Shown in pieces: positions 51,162 through 58,730 of a DNA stretch of 64,000 nucleotides. Within the stretch, counting starts at the first letter, position 1. Each line of letters starts with the position of its first letter. The position numbers were made by a program, and so were the translations under genes. The notes under the pieces are model-generated. The model was not told the origin of the DNA. It was given only the letters and a program-made list of their open reading frames with translations, and ran no database searches. Source of the stretch: Kitasatospora terrestris (GTDB lineage: Bacteria > Actinomycetota > Actinomycetes > Streptomycetales > Streptomycetaceae); NCBI RefSeq assembly GCF_039542905.1, contig NZ_BAABIS010000001.1, forward strand, positions 4,526,001 to 4,590,000. Direction: 5' to 3'.

Positions 51162-51869
51162 ATGACGACCAGTACGCTGCACCGCGCCGACACCTTCCGC
51201 ACCCGCCCGGCCGGGCCGCACCGGCCCGCCTTCTGGCGCGCCCCGTTCGCCGCGAGCACCTACCGCGAGCTCGGTTTCACCCTCACCGGCCTGCCGGTGG
51301 CGATCGCCGGGTTCGTGGTGACCGTGGCCCTCTTCGGCGCAGGCCTCGGCCTGGTGGTGACGGCGCTGGGCCTGCCGGTGCTGGCGCTGCTGCTGGTCCT
51401 GGCCCGCGGCCTCGGCGCGCTGGACCGGCAGCGGGCCCGCACCATGCTCGACACCGAGGTGACCGCCCCGCCCGCCGTCCGCCCCGAGCGCGAGGGCTTC
51501 TGGGGTGCGGTCACCGCCCGGCTGGCCGACGGCGCCGGCTGGCGCGCCGCGCTCTACCAGGTGCTGATGCTGCCCTGGGCGATCCTCTCCTTCACGCTGT
51601 CGGTGGTCTTCCTGACGGTCGGCTGGTCGCTGGCGCTCTACCCGCTCTACCACTGGGTGTTCGCCCGCTACACGCCCTGGCCCGGGTACCAGCTCTACGA
51701 GTACACGGACCGCGCCGGCGTCGAGCACCACGCCTACGTCACCGAGCCGTGGCAGATCGCCGGGGTCTCCCTGCTCGGGGTGCTGCTGGTCCTGCTCACC
51801 CCGCAGATCATCCGCGGCGTCACCAACGTCAGCCGCCTGGCGATACGCGGCCTGCTCGGCGCCCGCTGA
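51162..51869 (+). CDS. Sensor-domain membrane protein without a kinase
   Basis: The 235-residue protein has four hydrophobic segments: TLTGLPVAIAGFVVTVALFG, LVVTALGLPVLALLLVLARG, MLPWAILSFTLSVVFLTVGW and IAGVSLLGVLLVLLTP. The pattern resembles the Sensor (PF13796) domain that usually precedes histidine kinases or lies next to them. No kinase or response regulator gene follows. ATG 51162 follows GAGGGG; GTG 51132 is possible. Its partner would have to be encoded elsewhere. Confidence 0.75.
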   Translation: MTTSTLHRADTFRTRPAGPHRPAFWRAPFAASTYRELGFTLTGLPVAIAGFVVTVALFGAGLGLVVTALGLPVLALLLVLARGLGALDRQRARTMLDTEVTAPPAVRPEREGFWGAVTARLADGAGWRAALYQVLMLPWAILSFTLSVVFLTVGWSLALYPLYHWVFARYTPWPGYQLYEYTDRAGVEHHAYVTEPWQIAGVSLLGVLLVLLTPQIIRGVTNVSRLAIRGLLGAR

Positions 51870-51959
51870 CCGGCGGTCACCCCGCCCCGGTCCGGGGTGC
51901 GGCGGCCGACGGGCCGTGGTCCGATGAAGCGGTCGCCCGCGAGTCGCCCGAGGAGCGTG

Positions 51960-52706
51960 ATGGACCACCAGGCGCCGACGCTGATCACCTCCCGTCCGCT
52001 CGACGAGTACTGCCGGCTCTTCGGCCTGACCCGCAGTCGGCTGGGTGCGGTCGGCGGCCCGGTGCTCGACTGCCCGGGCGGCGCGGCCGGGCTGGCGGCC
52101 GAGGCCCGGCAGCTCGGCTGCGAGGTGATCGCCGCCGACCCGGTGTACGCGCTGCCGCCCCCGGTCCTCGCCGAGCTGGCCCGGGCCGGGCGGCGGGCCA
52201 CCGAGGCCGCCGCCCGCACCGACCCGGGGCGGTACCTGCCGGCCGACCGGCGCTCCCCGGAGAAGTACCTGCGCAGCTGGGACCGCGCCCGCCGGATCTT
52301 CACCGCCGACCGGGCCGCCCACCCCGAGCGCTACATCGCCGCCGCCCTGCCCCGCCTGCCGTTCGCCGACCGCACCTTCGCGCTGACCCTCAGCTCCTAC
52401 CTGCTCTTCGCCTACCCCGAGGTGTTCTCCGCGCAGGCCCAGCTCGCCGCCCTGCTCGAACTCGCGCGCGTCACCCGGCCCGGCGGCGAGGTCCGGGTCT
52501 ACCCGCTGCACGACGGCACCGGCCGCCGCTGCCCCCACCTGCCGGGCCTGCGCGCCGCCCTCGGCGGCCACCGGATCGCCACCGAGATGCGCGAGGTGCC
52601 CGCGGCCCGGCCCGGGGCACGTCCGCACCGCCTGCTGGTCCTGCGCACCCCGGCGCGGGAGGCCCGCAGGCCCCGGGCTCAGTCCTTCGCCGCCGCCTCC
52701 GGCTGA
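51960..52706 (+). CDS. SAM-dependent methyltransferase-like protein
   Basis: The 248-residue protein has a class I-like motif in VLDCPGGAAGLAAEARQLGC and VIAADPVYALPPP, then LPFADRTFALTLSSYLLFAY and ARVTRPGGEVRVYPLHDGTG. These are the features of Methyltransf_11-type enzymes, but the first glycine motif is DCPGGAAG rather than DxGxGxG. The target is unknown. ATG 51960 follows GAGGAGCGTG. The 3' end overlaps the convergent membrane protein gene by 28 bp. Confidence 0.8.
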   Translation: MDHQAPTLITSRPLDEYCRLFGLTRSRLGAVGGPVLDCPGGAAGLAAEARQLGCEVIAADPVYALPPPVLAELARAGRRATEAAARTDPGRYLPADRRSPEKYLRSWDRARRIFTADRAAHPERYIAAALPRLPFADRTFALTLSSYLLFAYPEVFSAQAQLAALLELARVTRPGGEVRVYPLHDGTGRRCPHLPGLRAALGGHRIATEMREVPAARPGARPHRLLVLRTPAREARRPRAQSFAAASG

Positions 52707-53731
52707 TCCCCGTTCCGCGCCGGGATCCGGCCCAGAGCCTCGGCCCCGCCCTGCGCCTGGGTGGGGATCAGGGCCTCGGCCTCGCCCTGCGCCTGGGTGG
52801 GGATCAGAGCGGGCGCGGCCGCGGTCTCCGGCAGCCGCTTGAGGACGTCCTCCGCCACCGCCCGGCGGCGCGAGTACGGCGGGACGGTCCGGGTGTTGCG
52901 CAGCTTGTAGGCGACCGCCGAGCGCAGCGCGGCCCGGTCGGCCTCGCCCAGGTCCGGCAGCCCGGCGGCGGCCTTGGCGGCGAGCAGCGCCTGCAGCAGC
53001 TCGAACGGCGACAGGTGCCGGTCGATGGCCTGGGTGATCAGGTCGACGTTCCGCGCGTCCGGCGCGCCCTGGAGCAGCGCGAGCGCCTGCACCCGCAGCC
53101 CCTCCACCCCGGTCTCGAAGAGCTCGCGGACGCGCTCCGGCCCGAAGCCCAGCGAGGGCGCCGCGACCACGGTCTTGGCGACCGAGTCGGCGAGCGTCTG
53201 CCGGTCGGCGGCGGTCAGCGCCCGGGCCAGCAGCAGCCGGGTCAGCAGCCAGCCGGCCACGAAGCCGACCACGGTGTAGTACACGGCCAGCGCCGAGACG
53301 AACCCGGCGGCGCCGCCGCGGTCGCCGGCCGCGCCGCCGACCACCGGGGACAGCCACTCGCCGAGCTCCCGCAGCCGGTGCGGCAGGGTGCCGATCTGGG
53401 TGAGCCCGGCGCCGAGCAGGATCTTGGTCAGCCAGTCGGAGACCTGTTCCAGGTTGGTGTTGGGGGCGTACCCGGCGGTGGAGGTGGCCCCCTGGTCGTC
53501 CGGGTGCGCGGCCGCGCCGCTGGTCAGCAGCCGGGGCACCCCGAAGAGGAAGCCGACCAGCCCGCCGCCGACCGTGAACGTCGCCGCGACGATCAGCCCG
53601 CCGCCGAGCGCCGCCGCCCAGTGCCCGCTCGCCGACGCGTACAGCGCCATGCCCACCAGCCCGGCGGCGACCACCGCGCCCAGACCGAACTTCACCGCCG
53701 GCACCGGCTCCCCGCCGCGCTCCAGCTCCAT
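52679..53731 (-). CDS. Membrane protein with repeated C-terminal tail
   Basis: The 350-residue protein has three hydrophobic segments in the first 160 residues (FGLGAVVAAGLVGMALYASA, AALGGGLIVAATFTVGGGLV, VSALAVYYTVVGFVAGWLLT). A soluble helical domain follows. Near the end, a 12-residue unit is repeated (ALIPTQAQGEAE, then ALIPTQAQGGAE), encoded by adjacent 36-bp DNA repeats around 52735-52810. No enzyme motif is visible and I do not recognise the family. Confidence 0.75.
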   Translation of the reverse strand: MELERGGEPVPAVKFGLGAVVAAGLVGMALYASASGHWAAALGGGLIVAATFTVGGGLVGFLFGVPRLLTSGAAAHPDDQGATSTAGYAPNTNLEQVSDWLTKILLGAGLTQIGTLPHRLRELGEWLSPVVGGAAGDRGGAAGFVSALAVYYTVVGFVAGWLLTRLLLARALTAADRQTLADSVAKTVVAAPSLGFGPERVRELFETGVEGLRVQALALLQGAPDARNVDLITQAIDRHLSPFELLQALLAAKAAAGLPDLGEADRAALRSAVAYKLRNTRTVPPYSRRRAVAEDVLKRLPETAAAPALIPTQAQGEAEALIPTQAQGGAEALGRIPARNGDQPEAAAKD

Positions 53732-53868
53732 CGTCCCCGCCTCCCCGTCGCGGCCCGGCCCGGCCCGTCAGCCGCCGAAACCCTATCGATCCGGTCGGCA
53801 GGGCGGTTCCCCGGCGCCGTCCTGACCAACCATCAGGCGGCGGCGGGCGCGGCGCCAGCGGGGCCGGC

Positions 53869-55299
53869 TCAGCCGCGCAGGCGGGCCAGCCAGGCCTCGA
53901 CCTCGTCGGCCCGCCGGGGGAGGCCGGCCGAGAGGTTCTCGTTGCCGCTCTCGGTGACCAGGATGTCGTCCTCGATCCGCACCCCGATGCCGCGGTACTC
54001 CTCCGGTACCGTCAGGTCCTCCTGCTGGAAGTACAGGCCGGGCTCGACGGTCAGCACCATGCCGGCCTCCAGCGTGCCGTCCACGTAGGTGGAGGTGCGG
54101 GCCTCGGCGCAGTCGTGCACGTCCAGGCCGAGCATGTGGCCGGTGCCGGCCAGCGTCCACCGCCGGTGCAGGCCCCGGGCGAACGCCTCGTCCGCCGTCA
54201 GGTCGCCCAGCAGGCCCCAGGCGACCAGGTGCTCGGCGAGCACCCGCTGCGCCGCGTGGTGGAAGTCGCGGTAGGCGGCGCCCGGCTTGACCGCGGCGAT
54301 GCCGGCCTCCTGCGCGGCGTACACCGCGTCGTAGATCTTGCGCTGCAGCGGGGAGAAGGTGCCGTTCACCGGCACGGTCCGGGTCAGGTCCGCGGTGTAG
54401 AGGTTGCGGGTCTCCACGCCGGCGTCCAGCAGCAGCAGCTCGCCGGGCCGGGCCTGGCCGTCGTTGCGCACCCAGTGCATGATCGTGGCGTGCGGGCCGG
54501 CCGCGGCGATGGTGCTGTAGCCGACGTGGTTGCCCTCGACCCGGGCGCGGACGAAGAAGGTGCCCTCGATCAGCCGCTCCGAGGTGGGCCCGGCGGTCGC
54601 CAGGACCTTCATCACGTCCTCGAAGCCGCGCGCGGTGGCCTCGCAGGCGAAGCGCAGCTCGGCGATCTCGAACTCGTCCTTGACCAGCCGCAGCTCGGCG
54701 AGGGTCTCGCGGAACTCCTCGTCCCGCTCGGCGCCGGTCCGGCCGGCCAGCGCGGCCTCGACCCCGGCGTCGTGGCCGCGCAGCACCCGCACCGGCCCGG
54801 TCGCGGCGGCCAGTGCCTCGTCCAGGGTGCGGAGGTCGCGGCACTCCAGGCCGAGCAGCCGCTCGTTCTCGGTCAGGCTGTTGCGCCGGCCGTCCCAGAG
54901 CTCGCCGTGGTTGTCGAGCCAGAACTCGCCGTTGTCCCGGTCCGAGCGGGGCTGCAGGTAGGCGGCCTCGCGGTGGCCGTCGGCGGTCGGCTCCAGCACC
55001 AGCACCGCGCGCTCCGACTGGTCGCCGGTCAGGTGGGCGTACTCGGACGACGGACGGAAGGGGTAGTCGGTGTCGTTGGCCCGGACCTTGGGGGTGCCGG
55101 ACGGGACCACCAGCAGCTCGCCGGGGTAGCGGGCGGAGAGCGCGGCCCGGCGGCGGGCGGTGTGCGCGGCCTGCGGGATCGGCTCCAGGTCGTGCCGCTC
55201 GGTGTCCGCCCAGCCCTGCCGCATGTTCGCGGCCAGCGCCTCGGTCACTCCCCGGGTCAGCCCGTTCTTGCGCGGCTTGTTGTTCTCGGCCTGGTCCAC
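53869..55299 (-). CDS. pepP: Aminopeptidase P family protein (M24)
   Basis: The 476-residue protein has an N-terminal AMP_N domain (RRRAALSARYPGELLVVPSG, LQPRSDRDNGEFWLDNHG) and an M24 creatinase/peptidase domain. The metal ligands lie in LLLLDAGVETRNLYTADLTR (two Asp), GTGHMLGLDVHD (His), VEPGLYF (Glu) and GVRIEDDILVT (Glu). It should remove the first residue from X-Pro peptides. GTG 55299 follows AGGAGACGGTT. It is divergent from an XRE-cupin regulator. Confidence 0.92.
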   Translation of the reverse strand: MDQAENNKPRKNGLTRGVTEALAANMRQGWADTERHDLEPIPQAAHTARRRAALSARYPGELLVVPSGTPKVRANDTDYPFRPSSEYAHLTGDQSERAVLVLEPTADGHREAAYLQPRSDRDNGEFWLDNHGELWDGRRNSLTENERLLGLECRDLRTLDEALAAATGPVRVLRGHDAGVEAALAGRTGAERDEEFRETLAELRLVKDEFEIAELRFACEATARGFEDVMKVLATAGPTSERLIEGTFFVRARVEGNHVGYSTIAAAGPHATIMHWVRNDGQARPGELLLLDAGVETRNLYTADLTRTVPVNGTFSPLQRKIYDAVYAAQEAGIAAVKPGAAYRDFHHAAQRVLAEHLVAWGLLGDLTADEAFARGLHRRWTLAGTGHMLGLDVHDCAEARTSTYVDGTLEAGMVLTVEPGLYFQQEDLTVPEEYRGIGVRIEDDILVTESGNENLSAGLPRRADEVEAWLARLRG

Positions 55300-55391
55300 A
55301 ACCGTCTCCTGACTCTGATCACTGATGCTGATCGGCGGATCGAGCGGGCTCGGAGCGATCGGCATAATGAACCCGTCTGCTGGCGCGATCC

Positions 55392-55407
55392 GTACGGTAT
55401 ACCGAAC
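55392..55407. promoter_or_regulatory. Palindrome in front of the XRE-cupin gene
   Basis: The centre CGGTATACCG (55395-55404) is a perfect 10-bp palindrome, extended by GT/AC at both ends with one mismatch. It lies 25 bp before the XRE-cupin start in the divergent gap with pepP. A half-site of the same kind (GTTCGGTAT) lies at the 3' end of the regulator gene (56040-56048). Confidence 0.55.
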
Positions 55408-55432
55408 GCCGATCCGAGGGAAAGGGGACGCC

Positions 55433-56050
55433 GTGAACGGCTCCGAGGGATCGGTCCGGGATGTCCTGGCCGCCAACCTGAAGCGGGTGCGCACCCGGAA
55501 GGGGCTCTCCCTCTCCGAGCTGTCCCGCCGCTCCGGGATCGGCAAGGCCACCCTCTCCCAGCTGGAGTCCGGCACCGGCAACCCCACCATCGAGACCGTC
55601 TTCAGCCTCGCCCGGGAGCTGGACGTGCCGATCTCCGACCTGGTCGACCACAGACCGGCCGCCGGTCTGACGGTGGTCCGCGCCGCCGAGGTCGAGGTGC
55701 TCGCCGGGGAGGGCGTCGACCTGCGCCATCTGCGCCGGATCGAGTCCGGCGACTCGGTGATCGAGGTGTACGACCAGCAGGTGCGGGCCGGCTGCACCCA
55801 GGACTCGCTCGGCCACGCCGGCACCGAGCACACCGTGGTCCAGTCCGGCCGGCTCGGCGTCACGGTAAACGGCCGGCAGGTCGAGCTCGGCCCCGGCGAC
55901 TACGTCGGCTTCGACGCCGGCAGCCCGCACAGCTACACCGCGCTGGACGGCACCGTCCACTCCGTCCTGCTGCTGCACTACCGGGCCGAGCAGAAGCCCC
56001 ACCTGAACGACCCCGGATTCGGCTCCAAGGGCGCCCACCGTTCGGTATGA
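55433..56050 (+). CDS. XRE-family regulator with cupin domain
   Basis: The 205-residue protein (GTG 55433, RBS GAAAGGGGACG) has an HTH (LSLSELSRRSGIGKATLSQL, ESGTGNPTIETVFSLAREL) and a C-terminal cupin (GRLGVTVNGRQVELGPGDYV). A palindrome sits between it and the divergent pepP gene, so it may control itself and pepP. The ligand of the cupin is unknown. Confidence 0.9.
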   Translation: MNGSEGSVRDVLAANLKRVRTRKGLSLSELSRRSGIGKATLSQLESGTGNPTIETVFSLARELDVPISDLVDHRPAAGLTVVRAAEVEVLAGEGVDLRHLRRIESGDSVIEVYDQQVRAGCTQDSLGHAGTEHTVVQSGRLGVTVNGRQVELGPGDYVGFDAGSPHSYTALDGTVHSVLLLHYRAEQKPHLNDPGFGSKGAHRSV

Positions 56051-56111
56051 CGAATGGGCGGGGGTTCGCTTCACGGAACGGACCGGCCGGCTCGGCGCCC
56101 GGGAATGCCGA

Positions 56112-56149
56112 AGCCCCCGGGACCTCGCCATGAGGCCGCCCCGGGGGCT
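56112..56149 (-). terminator. Terminator-like hairpin downstream of the 24-codon gene
   Basis: AGCCCCCGGG and CCCGGGGGCT pair perfectly (10 bp). The 18-base loop contains a nested CCTC/GAGG stem. It lies 37 bp past the stop codon of the small gene at 56186-56260 (minus strand) and could also end the XRE-cupin transcript from the other side. Confidence 0.7.
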
Positions 56150-56185
56150 CGACAACTTCTGCGCTCTCCGCCGTGGAGCTACGAC

Positions 56186-56260
56186 CTAGGCCGCGAACTC
56201 CACGGAGGCGCGCCCGAGCGAGTCAGACGCGCTCTGCGGCGCAGTCGTGGTGTTACTCAC
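56186..56260 (-). CDS. 24-residue peptide gene with an extremely strong ribosome-binding site
   Basis: The ORF starts at GTG 56260 and stops at TAG. It encodes a polar peptide with start VSNTTTAPQSASDS and end LGRASVEFAA; no membrane segment or signal peptide is seen. Upstream, 15 mRNA bases (56264-56278) are exactly complementary to the 3' tail of 16S rRNA; the AGGAGG core is 9 bases from the GTG. A promoter-like pair lies further upstream and a hairpin downstream, so this looks like a complete, highly expressed miniature gene. The stop codon lies inside an 8-bp inverted repeat (56171-56205). I do not know a function; a leader or regulatory peptide is possible. Confidence 0.6.
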   Translation of the reverse strand: MSNTTTAPQSASDSLGRASVEFAA

Positions 56261-56263
56261 TCA

Positions 56264-56278
56264 GGATCACCTCCTTTC
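56264..56278 (-). promoter_or_regulatory. Near-complete Shine-Dalgarno sequence
   Basis: On the minus strand this reads GAAAGGAGGTGATCC, the exact complement of 15 bases at the 3' end of bacterial 16S rRNA. Ordinary ribosome-binding sites in this window match 4-7 bases. Confidence 0.75.
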
Positions 56279-56292
56279 CGTGTTCTGAAGCC

Positions 56293-56322
56293 ACCATAAG
56301 CAACCCGCCCCGCACGGGGCAA
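56293..56322 (-). promoter_or_regulatory. Probable promoter of the 24-codon gene, with a palindrome in the spacer
   Basis: On the minus strand TTGCCC (56317-56322) and TATGGT (56293-56298) are 18 bp apart. GCCCCG-CA-CGGGGC, a perfect inverted repeat at 56307-56320, overlaps the -35 element and the spacer, so it may be an operator. This is a reading of consensus only. Confidence 0.5.
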
Positions 56323-56347
56323 CGGATTTATCGGGGACGAAAAGGCC

Positions 56348-56377
56348 GAAGGCCCGGAGGCGAGCCTCCGGGCCTTC
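56348..56377 (-). terminator. Terminator behind initiator tRNA-Met
   Basis: GAAGGCCCGGAGGC and GCCTCCGGGCCTTC pair perfectly over 14 bp around a GA centre. On the minus strand it is followed by GGCCTTTTC, a short T run. It starts 12 bases past the tRNA 3' end. Confidence 0.88.
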
Positions 56378-56388
56378 GTGCTACTGAG

Positions 56389-56462
56389 TAGCGGGGACAG
56401 GATTTGAACCTGCGACCTCTGGGTTATGAGCCCAGCGAGCTACCGAGCTGCTCCACCCCGCG
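56389..56462 (-). tRNA. Initiator tRNA-Met (anticodon CAT)
   Basis: On the minus strand the gene starts CGCGGGGTGGAGCAGCTCGG. The anticodon arm is CTGGG-CTCATAA-CCCAG with the three G-C pairs typical of initiator tRNA, and the T arm is GCAGGTTCAAATCCTGT. The first base C1 is opposite U72, so the top pair of the acceptor stem is open, as needed for formylation; many bacteria have C1-A72. The CCA is not encoded. Confidence 0.95.
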
Positions 56463-56535
56463 TCGGTGAACACAACAGTACGGGAGAGTCGCCGAGAAGG
56501 GAAATCGGTTACCGGGGAGGGTCCGGCGCGCCTCC

Positions 56536-57714
56536 TCAGCCGTGTGCGGCGGCGACCGCCGGCTGCCGTCCGCGCCGGGTCTGCGCCCACACGGCGAAGC
56601 ACACCAGCACCGCGAAGGCGGGCACCATCACCAGCCCGTACACCAGCAGGAAGCCGTCGGTACCGAGCCCGGCCGCGGCGTTCCAGGTGCCGTGGATCGC
56701 CATCGCCAGGAGCAGCCCGCCGGGGGCGGCCAGCCGGGCCAGCCAGCGCCGCCCGGTGGTCAGCGTGACGGCGATGCCCAGCCCGGTCAGCGCGGTGAAC
56801 AGCGGGTGGGCGAACGGCGAGAGCAGGCCGCGCAGCACGAAGGTGTGCACCGTCGAGTCGAAGTCCCGCAGGCTCGGTGCCTGGCCCAGGCCGATCGCGT
56901 CCAGCCGGGCCTGCCGGTCGGCGCTGAACGCCCGGCCCAGGTAGAGCGCGTTCTCGGTGAAGGAGAACCCGCAGGCGGTCACCCCGCCGAGCACCGTGCC
57001 CGCCGCCAGCGTGCGCGGGCCGAGCCGGGCCCGCAGCCGTCCGTGCGGCGCCGGCCGGAAGTACGAGTGGGCGCGCCCCCGGGACCGGACCGGGCGGCCC
57101 GTCCGCAGCCGGACGACCCGCGACCCGAGCGGGCCCCGCCGCCCCGTCGCCGCCCGGGCGTCCCGCCGCACCGTGCCGCACGGCGGCGCGGCCCGGCAGC
57201 GAGACCGCCGGCGGAACGGCAGCAGCAGCACCAGCAGCGCGCCGGCCTTCGCGGTCTCCTCGATCAGCGGCGTCGCGAACTCGGCGCCCAGCGTCTCGCC
57301 CCGGGCGCTGCCCTGGTGCGCGATCAGGAAGTCACTGGCCCAGCCGTTCGCCATGATCGCCACCGTGGTGGCGGCGCACGCCCCCCAGGCCAGGCAGAAC
57401 AGGGCGTGCCGCATCGGCACCCGGGCGGTCCGGTTCAGCCAGGCCAGCGAGCCCAGCACGAAGGGCAGCGGCAGCAGCGCCAGGCCCATCCCGACCAGCA
57501 GCCCGACCGTCCCGGTCTGCCGCTGCACCAGGCGCAGGATCAGCAGCCCCGACCCGGCCAGCGCGAACGCGGCCAGCGCCGAGGACAGCGCGGGCCGGCG
57601 CAGCGCGGTGAGGCGGCCCAGCCACCGGCCCCGGCGGGCGTGCGACCGCAGCCCGGGGGCGGCTCGGCGCGCCCGGGGCCCGACGGGCACACCGTACGGA
57701 CTGCTCACGCGCAC
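56536..57714 (-). CDS. PrsW-family intramembrane metalloprotease
   Basis: The 392-residue membrane protein (GTG 57714, possibly GTG 57708) has the PrsW motifs: the Glu-Glu motif in ATPLIEETAKAGALLVL, ACGFSFTENALYLGRAF, LLSPFAHPLFTALTGLG and LAMAIHGTWNAAAGLG. PrsW cleaves membrane-bound anti-sigma factors. Between the first two motifs there is an Arg-rich insert of about 60 residues (RRDARAATGRRGPLGSR) that looks like a cytoplasmic loop and is longer than usual. No anti-sigma gene is adjacent. Confidence 0.9.
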   Translation of the reverse strand: MRVSSPYGVPVGPRARRAAPGLRSHARRGRWLGRLTALRRPALSSALAAFALAGSGLLILRLVQRQTGTVGLLVGMGLALLPLPFVLGSLAWLNRTARVPMRHALFCLAWGACAATTVAIMANGWASDFLIAHQGSARGETLGAEFATPLIEETAKAGALLVLLLPFRRRSRCRAAPPCGTVRRDARAATGRRGPLGSRVVRLRTGRPVRSRGRAHSYFRPAPHGRLRARLGPRTLAAGTVLGGVTACGFSFTENALYLGRAFSADRQARLDAIGLGQAPSLRDFDSTVHTFVLRGLLSPFAHPLFTALTGLGIAVTLTTGRRWLARLAAPGGLLLAMAIHGTWNAAAGLGTDGFLLVYGLVMVPAFAVLVCFAVWAQTRRGRQPAVAAAHG

Positions 57715-57798
57715 GAGAGTAGGCGACGCACCCCGTGCCCGGGGAGGTCTCCGCGCAGTCCGTACCCGGAAGAGTACCCAGCGTGATAAGGGAGTTGC

Positions 57799-58629
57799 TC
57801 AGCGGCGACGGAACAGCAGGTCGTGCACCACGTGGCCCTTGGCCAGGCCGGCCCGCTCGAACTTGGTCACCGGCCGCCACTCGGGCCGCGGCGCGTAGCC
57901 GGGCACCGAGCCCTCCGGGTGCTCGGACGGCTCCAGCCAGCCCGAACCGTCACCCTCCGGGTGGACGTTCTCCAACTCCGGCCGCCCCGCCAGCACCTGG
58001 GCCATCTGCTCGGCGTACGGCTCCCAGTCGGTCGCGCAGTGCACCAGCGCGCCCGGGGCCAGCCGCGGCAGCACCAGGTCCAGGAAGGAGTCCTGGATCA
58101 GCCGGCGCTTGTGGTGCTTGGGCTTCGGCCACGGGTCCGGGAAGTACACCCGCAGGCCCGCCAGCGAGGCGTCCTGCAGCATGTCGCGGAGCAGGATGAT
58201 CGCGTCGCCCGCCGCCAGCCGGACGTTCTCCGAACCGTCCCGCTCCAGGAACTGCAGCAGGTTGCCGTGGCCCGGGGTGTGCACGTCCGCCGCCAGGATG
58301 CCCGTCGACGGGTCGGCCGCCGCCATCGCCGCGGTGGTGTCGCCCATGCCGAAGCCGATCTCCAGCGTCACCGGCCGGCCGTCGAACAGCGTCGGCAGGT
58401 CCAGCGGGGTGCCGTCGATCGCCAGGCCGAACCGCTCCCAACCGCGGTCCAGCGCACCGGCCTGCGCCTTGGTGATCCGGCCGCGGCGCGGCTGGAACGT
58501 GCGGATCCGGCGCTCGCGGTGCTGTTCCTCGGTGGCCTTGTGCGGGTACATCGGCGCGGGGTACGCCGCCGGTGCGGCGGACATCCGGGCGGACGGGGTC
58601 AACTGGGAGGACGGGGCAGAAGCAGTCAC
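57799..58629 (-). CDS. trmB: tRNA (guanine-N7)-methyltransferase TrmB
   Basis: The 276-residue protein carries the TrmB signature YFPDPWPKPKHHKRRLIQD, the SAM-binding LEIGFGMGDTTAAMAAADP, and the substrate region VTKFERAGLAKGHVVHDL. It makes m7G46 in tRNA with SAM. GTG 58629 gives the longest reasonable N-terminus; an ATG at residue 16 is an alternative. Confidence 0.95.
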   Translation of the reverse strand: MTASAPSSQLTPSARMSAAPAAYPAPMYPHKATEEQHRERRIRTFQPRRGRITKAQAGALDRGWERFGLAIDGTPLDLPTLFDGRPVTLEIGFGMGDTTAAMAAADPSTGILAADVHTPGHGNLLQFLERDGSENVRLAAGDAIILLRDMLQDASLAGLRVYFPDPWPKPKHHKRRLIQDSFLDLVLPRLAPGALVHCATDWEPYAEQMAQVLAGRPELENVHPEGDGSGWLEPSEHPEGSVPGYAPRPEWRPVTKFERAGLAKGHVVHDLLFRRR

Positions 58630-58730
58630 AATCGCACCAGTCTACGGCGGTGCCCCGCCGACCGGACCCGGGCGTGACGGATTCCTCAGCCGCCCGCCTG
58701 CGCCCGTCGGCGGCCCCGGACGCCGACCGC

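Noticed and set aside
56261..56279. 3' end of a 16S rRNA gene on the plus strand
   Set aside because: Only 15 bases match the 16S tail and there is no rRNA sequence before them; the position fits a Shine-Dalgarno sequence of the minus-strand ORF.
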